Assembly (NCBI GenBank): GCA_026261815.1
Contig: JAMPIT010000890.1
Location: forward strand, 8,090,001-8,154,000
Reading direction: 5' to 3'
Length of the DNA: 64,000 nucleotides
DNA from: Monarcha castaneiventris obscurior
Lineage: Eukaryota; Chordata; Aves; Passeriformes; Monarchidae
The position numbers and the translations under genes are program-made. The notes under the pieces were generated by a model that worked only from the letters and a program-made list of their open reading frames with translations, did no database searches and had not been told where the DNA came from. Of the stretch, positions 1 through 11,094 are shown piece by piece; within the stretch, counting starts at the first letter, position 1, and every line of letters starts with the position of its first letter.

Positions 1-3000
1 AAGATTTGATTTCCATGAAGAATTTGAGATGATAGACTGAAATCATGTTTTCAAGCAATATGGAGCAGAGTTTCAAAAGGTTCTTCGGGATTTAGAGACA
101 GAAGACCTGCATATGGCATTTGACTATGAGTTGTACAATCTTTTTAAATGAGTGGCATGTTTCTTTTTCACACAGCACTGTGTCATTTCATGTGTGGTTT
201 TTACCTGTGTGTATACTCTTTATCATCAACCAATGTTTAATCTCTGTTCTGTTACACAGAAATACACTTTCTCTCCTCTTTAATTTCTCTTTGGATCTGT
301 TTCTAACTTGCATTACTTTTCTTCTATTCTATGCTGTTGCCTTGGTCTTCAGAAATTGAAGCTTAAAAACTATTTCTGCATATCCACTCTTGAGTGAATG
401 TCTTTTAGGAATATTAGCTAGAAGAATGCTTTCTTGGTTTCATTTTCAAAATTTTGTTTACCCTTGGTCTTTTTGGCTGGGTGTTTCACTGTCCTCATTG
501 CACACTTGACACTTGCTAATTCTGAGTGATGAGGGTCTGCTGCTCTATCCAAATGTCTGTAGTGCTTCATAAGGTTTAAACAATTTGGAGGTATCTTTAG
601 ATTGTTCTGCAGTGTTTTCATCATCCAAGTCATGAGTGTTTTACCTTTTGGTAAGAGGCATTATAAGGTATTTCGCATTGCAACTTGAAAGCAGCATGTT
701 TGGAGTCTCTAACTACAGTAACTCAGCAAAACAAAACTCCTGCATTGTTCTAACAGAGAAACACTCTTTTTAAATAAAGAGACGCTTTATCATTTACTTT
801 TACACACTTGGGTATAGTAACAAAGTAGTTTTCATCTTTTGAAGTTATCATGTATGTGTTGTCAAGAAAGTAAACCATTTACTTTGGAGTTCTTACTTTG
901 GCATTGGCCACTCAAGACCCCAAAAATTAAAAGATAGTTAAAAAAAATAACTAAACCAAATCCACAATCCCCCTCCGTCCAAAAAAAATCCAATACCAAA
1001 CACCAAAGAATTCCTGAAAAAATGTTTCTCCTTTCCTGGAGTCTATGAGTCTACCAGGAAAGCTCATTATCTTCTACAAATGTGGTTCAAAGAGAGACTC
1101 TCACATCAGCTCCATATTCCAGGAGCTGGAATTCCATATTGGCTGGATAACAGTATTTATTAGGAGTATGATATGTGATGGGTAAACTGACAGCAGGAGC
1201 CTCTTAACTGGAAGAGTTACTCAAAAAGAGGTGTGATTATAGCCATTATTTCTGTTGGTGACAGGGAATGAACTTAACAACTGAGCTCCAACACAAAGTC
1301 TTTGCATGAGGAGGAGTTTGCTGGGGTTGCTTTTCCAATGGATATTAAAAACTGTTATTTTGAGTCAAACCAGCAGCTGCACTGTATGGGCAAAGAAATT
1401 ATAAAGCCTATACCTGCAAGTAGGCTAAGATATTCCTAAACAATTTAATGGACTTGCTGATTCCAAAGCCTGTGCCTTGTGCATGATCAGTTTATCTGGG
1501 AAATTCAGTGTAACCTAATGGATTTAGCATGTAATCCTTAAGAAGATAGTAAGAAAAAACTGCATATGTAGAAAAGCTCTTGGGTTTTTTTCTGCCCAGT
1601 AGAAGCTTTTGGCTGCCTCGCTGGATTCAGCTGTCTGCTCCTCTCCCCAGACCTCACATAATCTCTCCTGCTTGGTCCCTCCTTAGATGACTGCTCTGGC
1701 TGAACCCCATCATTGTTTAGCTGAGAAGAGGGTTCATTCACTCTGCAACAGCTGTAGTAAGCGTGGTCTTGATTACTATGCAAGTAACAACTATTCCAGG
1801 GTAAATAGTCAGACACTGGCCTGTGTAAATAAGCAGTCTGTAAACTGGAGTTTGCTTGTGTAGAATTTATCTTTGTTCAGACTCTTTGAAATTCTGTGTT
1901 TGAAATTTTTTTTTTTTTTTTAAGCAGTATTGCTTTTTGTGTTAGACACTTCTTTCTCTGTGGCTTTTCTATCTCTAGAGCTTGCAGGGATGAGATCTGT
2001 TCTTACACACTCAATAAAATGGAGATTAGGAAGTAAATACACTTCTCTGGCTGTGGAAATAAAAGCCTACCTTCTCTTTAAACATTATGTATTAATTTGC
2101 CCTCCATACAGCATGGAAAGGCAGGAAGATTTGGGAGCAAGTATCACATCATTTGTCCTTACTGGCTAAGGAATAATGTAAAGTGAGAGGGAGGGGCCAG
2201 CTAGATTCCCAAATGTCCTTTGTTGTTTTGAGCTGGGGATGGGGGAGGAGAAGGAAAAAAATTCTGCTGAACAAGTGAAATTCACTGGGGCTGAGGAGTG
2301 CAGACCTATGGAGGTAGCAGAGACTGGCACCTCTCCACAGATGAGTTTGTGGCATCTTCTGGAAAAATACTTTGCCAGTGTCATACTGGTGACTTGTTCA
2401 GTTTTTTTTCTGGAGCAATTTTTCTCTACCCTCAAATAGTTGCCCAGGTCCCATAAGTGAAGCATAATATTCCCACTGAAACTTTTGTGATTACTAAATA
2501 TCCAACCATCTTGCGCAAAATTTACTATGCTAACTGACAGCACTGGTGATGGGTGTGAACTGTGTGTTACTTTCCTGCTTTATATTTTGGGGTGAGGATT
2601 GTTTTTGCACGTGTTCTTCTGATTCGTGATGAACACGACAGATAGGAAAAGCCATAAAAAGGACAAATAAGATGTCCTTGCCAGCTCATCATGACAACAA
2701 AAATCAAGGGCTTCAAATGTCGAGTGTGAAAAGGCTGAGTAGGAGCAGGATCAGGCCAGGAAAGTCAGGTAGCAGCAGAGGTTCTGTGGATAACAAAGCA
2801 AGTTTGAGAAGCAAAACTTTGGGAGGCAATACTTTAGAACACAAGCCAGATGTCCTCCACTGGGCCAAAATGCTGTCAGTACATCTCTGCTCTCAGGATA
2901 TTTTCTGTTTAGCTAAGGAAGCTACCTTATCACTTGAGTGCAGAAGTGTGAAAGTGTTCTTCTGTGTCATGACTTCAGGAGCTGATAACCGGACAACAAA

Positions 3001-4920
3001 GGAGGGACAATGCAGCTAATTCATTCATTTAGTTATACAGAAAAACTTCACACATTGAAAATCCAGTAAGCCATGTGTGAAAGAGCTCTAGCATCAGCCT
3101 GGGATTTTGTTGGAGTTTTGACAGGCAAACTGTGGAAGGCCTTGGATACTTTGAGGGAGGATGGAGGCAGCTGAAGACACTGCTGCCTCCATCCTCCCTC
3201 GAAGGAGGGATTACCAGCCCAGCAACCTCAGCAGATGTGACTGTGTATCCTCCTGCCCCATGCAAGGTCCCTTCTCCAGGTTCTGTTGCAGGGGTTAGTG
3301 GCCTCTTACAGAGAGAGGTGACAACACTTTTTAGCTGTGGCAGCAAGATACAGAAGTTTATCTAGCAAAATTTTCAGAGCACTGGCAATGTGCATAAGCC
3401 AACAAAGCTGTTTGAGGCTTGACAACCTCAAGCTGTCAATGCAGTGAGCACTGACACTTCCCAGACTGGAGAGTACTACCCTTGAACTCACTGTACGCTG
3501 CGTGGTTTGTGTAAAGAAAAATAGTAGCTATTTATTATTGCAAAGGTTTCACTCTGCAGCAAAATTAAAGTCACTGAACCCCATCATGTCAAGACTTCAA
3601 GCATGCTAGAGATATTGGAAATGTTTACAGTTAAAAATTTATTTAAAGTTAAACTCATCTGGGTTGTAATTATTGAAAAGGCATATTCAACAAAACTAGC
3701 GGCTGCCAAATCTGAGAGCTGTAGCAAATAAGTCCTATTTGTTGGCCTGTGTGAATGCAGACATGTTTATTGTACTACCTTATATAGCTGCTGTTTTATT
3801 TTTCTATATTTGTTCTCAAAGAGAATTAAAATCATGTAGCTTTCAGCATTACTACAATCTACTACACATGATTTTGAAAATAAATTTCCTCTATCCCAGG
3901 CTAATGTGGGACAGTCCTAAAATAAGGTTACCATGGATTAAAAAAATCTACACTACTAATTTCATGAATAAAAGAACTCTTTATAAATGAAATGTTAAAA
4001 TATACAGGGAAAATAGAATGAAGCCTATAAATTAAGTACTGAAGAGTTCTTGCCATGTAGTGGGCAAGTGGAAAAAAAAAAAAGAAAAGAGAGTGTTTAA
4101 GGAGAAAATGTAATTTAAATTGCCTCATGTAATTGAACCTTCAACATGCTTTTACTAATGGTGACTGTGAATAGAATGAGAAGTAACATTTATTCTGTGA
4201 AACAAGATTATTTCTGATAGCAAATGCCCTGATTTTTATTATGTTTGATTTTTGTCTCTCTGTTGAAAACAACAGTTAATTTTAAATGTAATTATTTGAA
4301 AAAATATAGGTTTTTTTCTTGTACTGACATAGTTATTGTTTTACCAGGTATTAGATCTGATCATGGAGCAATTCAGTAATCATTTAGATCTAAAGACAGG
4401 GATTTGCTTTAGTGTTACATAGTACTCTAACCAGACTTCTTTTTTTAAGCAGCTTATTTACTGAGAATTAGGAAAATTTATTCAGCTTCTCCAAAAGATT
4501 TATTCAGTGTTTGTGTGTCCAAAGTTAATGGAAACTTAGTATTTTTTCCCCTGCCCCCACCCCCCTTTTTTTTTTTAATCTTATTTTGTGATGCTTTGCT
4601 GTTTTTATTTTACATATATCTTAAAGAAGGCTAGGACAAAAATTAGCTGGTTTGTTTTTCTATTCCTTTTTATTAATAAGGAAAGTGGTCCTGTCTGTAG
4701 TGAAAAGCATGATATGCAGATATGAGGTGGAGTGATAGAAGTTGAAAACAGGACTTAAGAAAGTGCTGCACCTGCATGCCACTACCATTGAAACCTGCAG
4801 TAAAAATTCAGATGTTTCCAGTGGGAGCAGATGGCAGTGATTTTTGTTCAGGTGTGGACAGAAAACATACATAGCAGGGAGAGGTAGAACACTCCACACA
4901 GGTATCAAATCCAGATAATT
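1..4920 (+). other. Presumptive GRID2 intron, no gene seen
   Basis: AT-rich non-coding DNA upstream of the GRID2 exons. It holds a T16 tract at 1906-1921, an A-rich stretch at about 4072-4083, a C-then-T run at about 4550-4578 and the long hairpin at 3149-3204 (listed separately). The open frames here, including 115 codons at 2672-3019 and 125 codons at 2166-2543 minus, have no family resemblance that I recognise and overlap each other on both strands, as chance frames do. Assigning the stretch to GRID2 is inference from position; the preceding exon is not in view. Confidence 0.6.
3149..3204 (+). repeat. Inverted repeat, 19-bp perfect arms extending to 23 bp with one wobble
   Basis: The arm at 3153-3171 (gagggaggatggaggcagc) is the exact reverse complement of 3182-3200, with a 10-base loop tgaagacact. 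Outward, one T-G pair and three more Watson-Crick pairs extend the stem to 3149-3204. The arms are purine-rich on one side and pyrimidine-rich on the other, so a transcript of either strand would fold into a stable hairpin of about 56 nt. No surrounding terminal repeats or target duplications were seen. Function unknown. Confidence 0.9.
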
Positions 4921-5993
4921 CACAGAATCACAGAATCTGCTGAGTCAGAAGGGAGTCACAAGGATCATCAAGTCCAGCTCCTGTTCCTGCATGGGACATG
5001 CCGAGTCACACCATGTGCCCAAGCACATTGTCTAAATGCTTCTTGAGCTCTGTCAGGCTGGTGCTGTGACCACTTCCCTGGGGAATCCTGTACCAGTGCC
5101 CAACCATCCTCTGGGTGAAGAACCTTTTCCTCATATCCAACCTAAACCTCCCCTGACACAACTTCAGGCCATTCCCTCAGGTCCTGTCACTGTCACCACA
5201 GAGCAGGGATCAGTGTCTGCCCCTCCTCTTCCCCTCATGAGAAGTGGCAAACTGCAGTGAGGTCTCCCCTCAGTATCCTCTTCTCCAGACTGAACAAAGT
5301 GACCTCAGCCACTCCTCATATGATTCCCCTCAAGCCCTTCATGATCTCCGTAGTCCTTCTTTGGATGTTGTCTAACAGCTTAATACTTTCCTCTGTTTCT
5401 CCCTTGCCCGGCTGGTGATGCTGTGCCTGATGCCCCCCAGGACAGGGTTGTCCCTCCTGGCTGCCAGGGCACTGCTGACTCGTGTTCAACTTGCCATTGA
5501 CCAGGACCCCCAGGTCCCTTTCTTCTGTGCTGCCTTCCAGCATCTCATTCCCCAGCCTGTCTGTACATCCAGGGCTGTCCCATCCCTGGTGCAGAATCCT
5601 GCACTTTCCCTTATTGAACTTCACATGGTTGATGATTTCCCAGTCTTCTAATTCATCAAGGTCTCTCTGCAGAGAGAGACCTTTGAGGGAGCCAACAGCT
5701 CCTCCCAGGTTTGTATTATCTGAACTTACTTAGTATTGCTTCCAGTGCTGCATCCAAGTCATTCATGAAGATGTTGAAGAGTCCAGGGCCTGAGATGCAT
5801 CCCTGTGTAACCCCACTAGGGACAGGTCACCAGTCTGATGTCACCTTATTCACCATGACCTTTTGTGCCTGCCCCATGAGCCAGTTCCTCACCCATCCCA
5901 TGGTGTGTTTATCCAGCAGAGTGCTGGACATTTTGTCCAGAAGGATCCTCTGAGAGACAGTATTGAAACTTTTACTGAAATCCAAAGTGGCTG
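4921..5993 (-). mobile_element. 5'-truncated CR1 LINE with decayed reverse transcriptase
   Basis: The 3' end is at the left: read on the minus strand it finishes with two copies of the 8-base tail unit attctgtg, the hallmark CR1 terminus. Moving right, the minus strand encodes CR1 reverse-transcriptase remnants: MKFNKGKCR, then an RDLGVLV-type block and LDNIQRR inside 5316-5624, and further upstream TVSQRIL, WVRNWL, PSGVTQGC and GPGLFNIFMNDLD between about 5740 and 5985. The frame is interrupted by TGA where a Trp-Arg pair is expected and by a one-base loss just before the catalytic box, whose F-A-D-D has become a D-N remnant. A stretch between the GKLNTSQQ and LDNIQRR blocks is shortened. 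About 1.07 kb of an element usually near 4.5 kb; non-autonomous and dead. The right boundary is approximate. Confidence 0.93.
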
Positions 5994-8900
5994 GTTTGCC
6001 TTTTTGTGGGTGCCATAGCCTGCCAGTCCCAAGTGTGTTTAGGAGCAGGCATCAGATTTGGATTTAGGAAGGCTGGATTCTCTTCTGCTGTATGTGTGTC
6101 TGCATACTTGTGCACAGTGTATATGAGCTAAAAAGTAACCTTCCTTTGTGTACATACCAACATTTTCTGTAACAATAAAAGCGTATTCATCTGCCAACTA
6201 AAACCCACACTGAGTTTTATGCTTTCAAATGAGCTCTACTACCAGAACAGTTTCTTCTTGTCAAAGTAAAATGGAGATTGGACAAGCAAGGATTTGCTCA
6301 GTTGAATTCAACAATTGAACTGATGCAGTGGTGGACTGCAAAAATACCCAGGTTTCACGGGCAGCCTGTTGGATTTCCAGTTAGGCTGAGGAGTGACTTG
6401 ATGGTTTGTCACGTGTATAAGTACATCATAATATTCTGTGCCCTGCTGAATGTGGTAGCTGGTGGGTAGTTTCCCTAACAGTAATGAAAAGAGTAATTCT
6501 TTATCCCATAGATTGATGCATGATGGTTGTGATACATCAGATAAGCAGCACAATTTGCTTCAGAGATTTTCAGTATTGTCTTTGTGAAAGTTTATTCATG
6601 ATCGCTGGGAATTTTTAAACAATCCTACTTACATAAAACACAAGTCTGAATTCTCTAAAGGCAAGAGTTGTTCAGGCAGCTCTCTTTCAGAGGGCAGTGA
6701 TAAAAGTGAAGAATAGGCAGCAGACATACAAACCTACTGCTATTTTTATTTCCTTTTCCTATAATTTTATCACAAATGTGTATGTTGATTGAATTTTATC
6801 TAGGAGTGATAGTCTGCAGAGGCCAAAATCAGATTTTTCAGCCAAGGACTGTTTGCTCCTTTATTTTTCTTATAAGTCAGCTGAATGCTCTCATCTTTGA
6901 GGTCATCTTTCTCCCCTTAGTGTTTGAGCTTTTAGACCTGAACTCTCCTGGAAAGCATACATGCCTTTTTTTAGTCCATTCTCTACAGCATTGTTTGTGG
7001 TGGAATAAATCCTATTCAGCATACTCCACTGTTATTAGTTGTTGCTGATAATTAGAATGCTAAGAAATTTATCTTTTTTTTTTCTTTCTCCAGCATTTAA
7101 AAGCACATAATTTATATCTGCAAATTGAAATACAGGCTTAAAAGATTTTTTTATTTCATAGGATCTTCCAAATCTCTAGTAAAGGAATGTTCAGAAAATA
7201 GGTTCAGAATGTTGAACCACTTGAACCATCCTTTAAATGGTCTCCCTGACTTTTTTTTTTAACCTGCACGAAGGGGTCTTGGAGGATTTTAGATCTTACC
7301 TTTCAGTGAAAATCTGAGAAAATTCTTGGTTTACTGTGTAGTCCAATTCCTTGTCTTTTTATGCTCTTGCATCCTTGAATACAGGCATGCAGCTGATGGC
7401 TGAATGACTAGATGAGAAAATGACTGGGTTTTCTCCTGTGAATAGAGTGATGTTGGCCTAGATTTTATATGCACTTGCTTACCATAAGGTTAAAGTTCAA
7501 AGATAAAATATTTTAATTAAAAAACAATGACAGAAAAAAGTCTCATTAGTAAAATAAGTCAGCTTCAAAGGGATATGTATCATTTGCATCATTACTGAAG
7601 CTGCAACCTGAAGCAATCCTTTCTGTTTCTGTGTTTTCAGGAACAGTAAAATTCAGTTTTGCAACGTAGTGTTGGGGTTCTTGGGACAGAATGCAGTGCT
7701 CGCTGTAGCCAAGGTCAGTTATTTTGGTATCTAAAATGAAGCAAGAACATTTGGGAAATCTATCCCAACACAGAGGGTCTGCATTTAGAAGAGCTGGAGC
7801 TGGGGGTCGTCTGCAGGTCCTTTGCACTGATGCAAGGTCTAGAACTAAGGCTGTGCCTTGCTGTTACCAAAAGGTAAAGGCTCAATATCAGTAGCGTGGA
7901 GCTCAGCTGGTACATTTGTGTTGGCTGTGAAGGATTAGGGTTGCTGATAACAGCAGCTGAGGAGAAGCAGCATACGGACATGCTCATTTTTCAATCAGCT
8001 CTGCCTCATATGTGAAAAGTCAGGCAAAATCTTGACTGATGTTACAAGTCTGGTGATACCAATATGCCTTATGAATTGTACCGTGGTTCTCTAGGCTTTT
8101 ATACCCTTAATGGGGTGTTGGTGGCATAAGGAGACACTCACTGAAGTGTGTGCAAAGGCAATATGAACTAGAGCACTTGTGTGATTTACAGCATAAGAAA
8201 CTCACAGCTTGTCTCTGCATTTTAATTCTTTCAGTATTTTCTTCATTCTGGCTGTGTGGTGTTTAGTGGTGTGACCTATATTACAGATAGATATTCACAC
8301 AACAGTGGTTTCTCTTCTATGTCAGGGTGCAGCACAATTGTGAGATACGTACCAGGTCTACCTCCCTAGTGACAACAGCAAAAGTTGCAGCATATTAATT
8401 TTTTGTAATAACAAAACTTTTTTTTTTTTGATAAAACATGCTCATACATTCATTATGGAGGTGTATGCATGGCAGTATGACTATAATTGATCTGTGTCTT
8501 GTTGTCAGTACAAATATTTACACTATCAGAATTTGGGTAGATATATAGCAAAATTCTTCATCTTGGAATATAAAAAAATAAGAAAGAAACCCCCCACTGT
8601 ATGTAAGCTATGACCAGTATTTTGTATTGAAAGCAGTAGTTAAACTGCTGGGGTGTTTGAGAGAAAAGAAGGGGAGTTTTAGTGATTAAGTACTGAGTAG
8701 AAGATGTATTATGTACTTTATGACAATCTCATAATATTTGCTGTTGTGCAAACAACTGTTTGGTTATGCTTTCCTATAATTGCTTTCTGTTTCTCTACAT
8801 GGCTTTCAAAGACACAGTAATTGACATCCTCTTCTTTGAGATCTTGCTGGGTATGCTGTTTTCTGGACTAAAACAAATAACTGAGGGGCTGACCTCCCAT

Positions 8901-10562
8901 GATCTTTAAAGATGTAATAATTCTTTCCTTCTTCAATTTGTGTTGGCTATTCTTTGTTCTGCTTTCTTAAATTGCTATCACACTTAATTATATTCTCCTG
9001 TTGTCATACCAGCGATTTTAATTGGATGTGATAGTCTTGGTTACTGCTTATCCTTCCTCTCTGCTTTTATAGCCTCACTATAAACATCTCTGTTGTGTTC
9101 CTCTTGAGAGACAAATGTCTTCCCAAGGAGAGTAAATTGCTTCAACCAGCCAAACAGAGTAAATAAATTAAAAAAAAAAAAAGAAAGAAAGCACATTAAT
9201 GCAGCAAAGCTATTACGTACACATCGGTAGAGACAGTCAGTGTATTAAAGTGTGTATTTTCTACATAACTGAGGGTGGCTGATTCTTGTAAGTGTTATAA
9301 AAAGCCCACTCTGAGCATCTGCAAAACTAATATGCAATTGACTGCCATGGGATGAGTGTCTCTTTGAAATAAAATGACAGCTAGAGAGGATTAGCTTATA
9401 GTGGAGATAAGATCTGACAAAACCATTTCTAATCCAATTCTTTCTCCAAAGCAATGCTGCCTGATTGGCAGAACTGTTCTGCCTCCTTCCTTCTATACCA
9501 GAAAAAAGAGGTATAGTCAGGGCATTAGCTTAACTTTGTTTCCAGAAAATATAACTGATTTCCTAGCGACCATGAAAATTCAGTTTTGAACATTTCTAAC
9601 CTCAAAACACAGTTAATTTAATCACAATCAATTATTATGTAATTCGCTTTCTCCTTCTGTTAAACTGAAATGAAAACTAATAGCCATTATTTCTTCTTTC
9701 TAATAATGTTGCCTGTGACACACTAAGCTCTCACTAGTTTGTCTGAAGTAAAGGTAGAAGTTTATACCCTATCACTCCTTCCACAGCATTTGCTGGAAGT
9801 TTGCTTATGAAATTTTGTTGAGCAGAGTCTCCTATGGTTTTCCCCTTTCTTCAGTTTGTGTGTGATAGTTTTATTATGGCTGTAATGCTTTTGCCACATA
9901 TACTTGTAATCCTTGTGTCAAAATAAATTATTTCCTTTAATATTTGGTCAACCTGACTGGATAATTATCGGTAAATAGATCAACAGCACATTAATAAAAA
10001 TGCTTAGTCTGCCATTAGAAACAATGTCTACTGTGATGGGTACCTCACTCAGGTTGCTTTTGTAGACACTTCATAATCAGCAGTAATATTTTTGAAGACT
10101 GTTTTAAGATAATTTATTCTATTTTGGAAACACTTAGCCAACTGTAGCTGATTTTATGGTTTCTGCAGAGTTTGAACAGGAGTTGGGGACTGCTGATGTA
10201 AAGAGCTAATTTTAGATTTACGCATTAAAACTTTCTCGCCTCCCCACGTAATTTGTCCCTAGTTAGGACTTCTGCCATTTAGCGTATTTATAAATAATTT
10301 TTAAAGATTTGGAGATTTTTTTGTCCCGGATGTTCTTATTTCAAATGGAATATTAAATAGTGCTGCAATTCATCTCAGAATTTCCATAAATGAAAGTAAC
10401 AGCTGCTTCTGCTGATTGTGAGAGTAGGTGTAAAAAAGTATCGCTTTGAGTTTGTAAAAACATGTTTTCTACTGGTTTCCTGTGTCATCCACAGTAAGGG
10501 CCCTGTCTTTTAAAAAGAGGCCTATGCTTCCCTGGGGGCTTCGCTTATTTTATGTCTTCTTA
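5994..10562 (+). other. Presumptive GRID2 intron, no gene seen
   Basis: AT-rich sequence between CR1 copies. Only simple features are visible: short T runs near 7072-7082, 7250-7260 and 8409-8419 and an A-run at about 9170-9182 followed by gaaagaaag. The open frames here (all under 95 codons) look like chance. Confidence 0.6.
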
Positions 10563-10584
10563 CAAGTGACTAGGCAGTCACTTG
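10563..10584. repeat. Small perfect inverted repeat abutting a CR1 fragment
   Basis: caagtgact (10563-10571) and agtcacttg (10576-10584) are exact reverse complements around a 4-base loop. The repeat lies a few bases before the CR1 fragment begins. It could be chance or a scar of the insertion. Confidence 0.7.
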
Positions 10585-10588
10585 GGGT

Positions 10589-10790
10589 AAGAAGGACTTG
10601 GGTGCCAAAGGATGAGAGGTTGGATGTGACACAGCCATGTGCTTTCAGCTGTGGATGCCACATCCTTGGAAGTGTTCAAAGCCATGCTGGATGAAGCTCT
10701 GAGCAGCTTGGTCTAGTGAAAGGTGTCCCTGGCCATGGTAGGGGGGTTGAAACTAGATGGTCCTTAAGGTCCCTTCCAGCCCAAACCAGT
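10589..10790 (+). mobile_element. CR1 LINE fragment, plus strand, internally deleted
   Basis: The left part (about 10589-10648) is a piece of the CR1 reverse-transcriptase C-terminal region: agaaggacttgggtgcc reads as a degraded KDLGVLVDERLD-type motif. At about 10650 it jumps directly into the CR1 3' region (gtggatgccacatccttgg through ggtcccttccagccc), skipping what should be several hundred bases. The terminal 8-base repeats are degraded beyond recognition. Tail at right, so the element points right. Confidence 0.88.
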
Positions 10791-10882
10791 CAGTGAATTG
10801 CTGAGGAAGGGAATCAACATTTGGTTTTAGATAGATAAATATTTTGATCTTACAGAAGTTCCTGTATTTCAGAGAAAATAAT

Positions 10883-11094
10883 GAATCACAGAATGGGTCG
10901 GGTTGGAAGGGACCACTAGAGGTTATCTAGCCCAACCTCCCTGGTCAAGCAGGGTCCCTTAATACACATTATGCAGGATTGTGTCCAGATGGCTTTTGAG
11001 TATCTGCAGAGAAGAAGACTCCACAATCTCTTTGGGCAACCTTTTCCAGTGTTCAGTCACCCTCACAATAAAAAAATTCTTCGTCATATTCAAC
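10883..11094 (-). mobile_element. CR1 LINE fragment, minus strand
   Basis: It starts with gaatcacagaatgggtcggg, the reverse complement of a CR1 3' end. It runs through ggttggaagggacc, agcccaacctccctggtcaagcagggtc-type sequence and a stretch matching the conserved CR1 3' region (tccacaatctctttgggcaa and ttccagtgttcagtcaccctc). It is truncated after about 211 bp. Its 3' end faces that of the preceding plus-strand fragment 92 bp away, a tail-to-tail arrangement. Confidence 0.9.

Noticed and set aside
418..633. 71-codon minus-strand frame with protein-like composition (KIPPNCLNLMKHYRHLD)
   Set aside because: No family recognised, no supporting frame upstream, and an overlapping frame on the same strand looks equally protein-like but is broken by several stops. 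The number of stops is about what chance gives.
2166..2543. 125-codon minus-strand open frame
   Set aside because: Overlaps other frames on both strands and has no recognisable motif or promoter or splice context.
2672..3019. 115-codon plus-strand open frame
   Set aside because: No recognisable domain, no splice context, serine/lysine-rich composition without motif; treated as a chance frame.
5660..5684. Apparent palindrome around ctctctgcagagag
   Set aside because: Only 14 bases are perfectly symmetric before a 2-base slip, and it lies in decayed CR1 coding sequence, so it is likely incidental.
5036..5953. Several plus- and minus-strand open frames as host genes
   Set aside because: All fall inside the CR1 LINE copy; only the minus-strand frames carry real (retrotransposon) protein relics.
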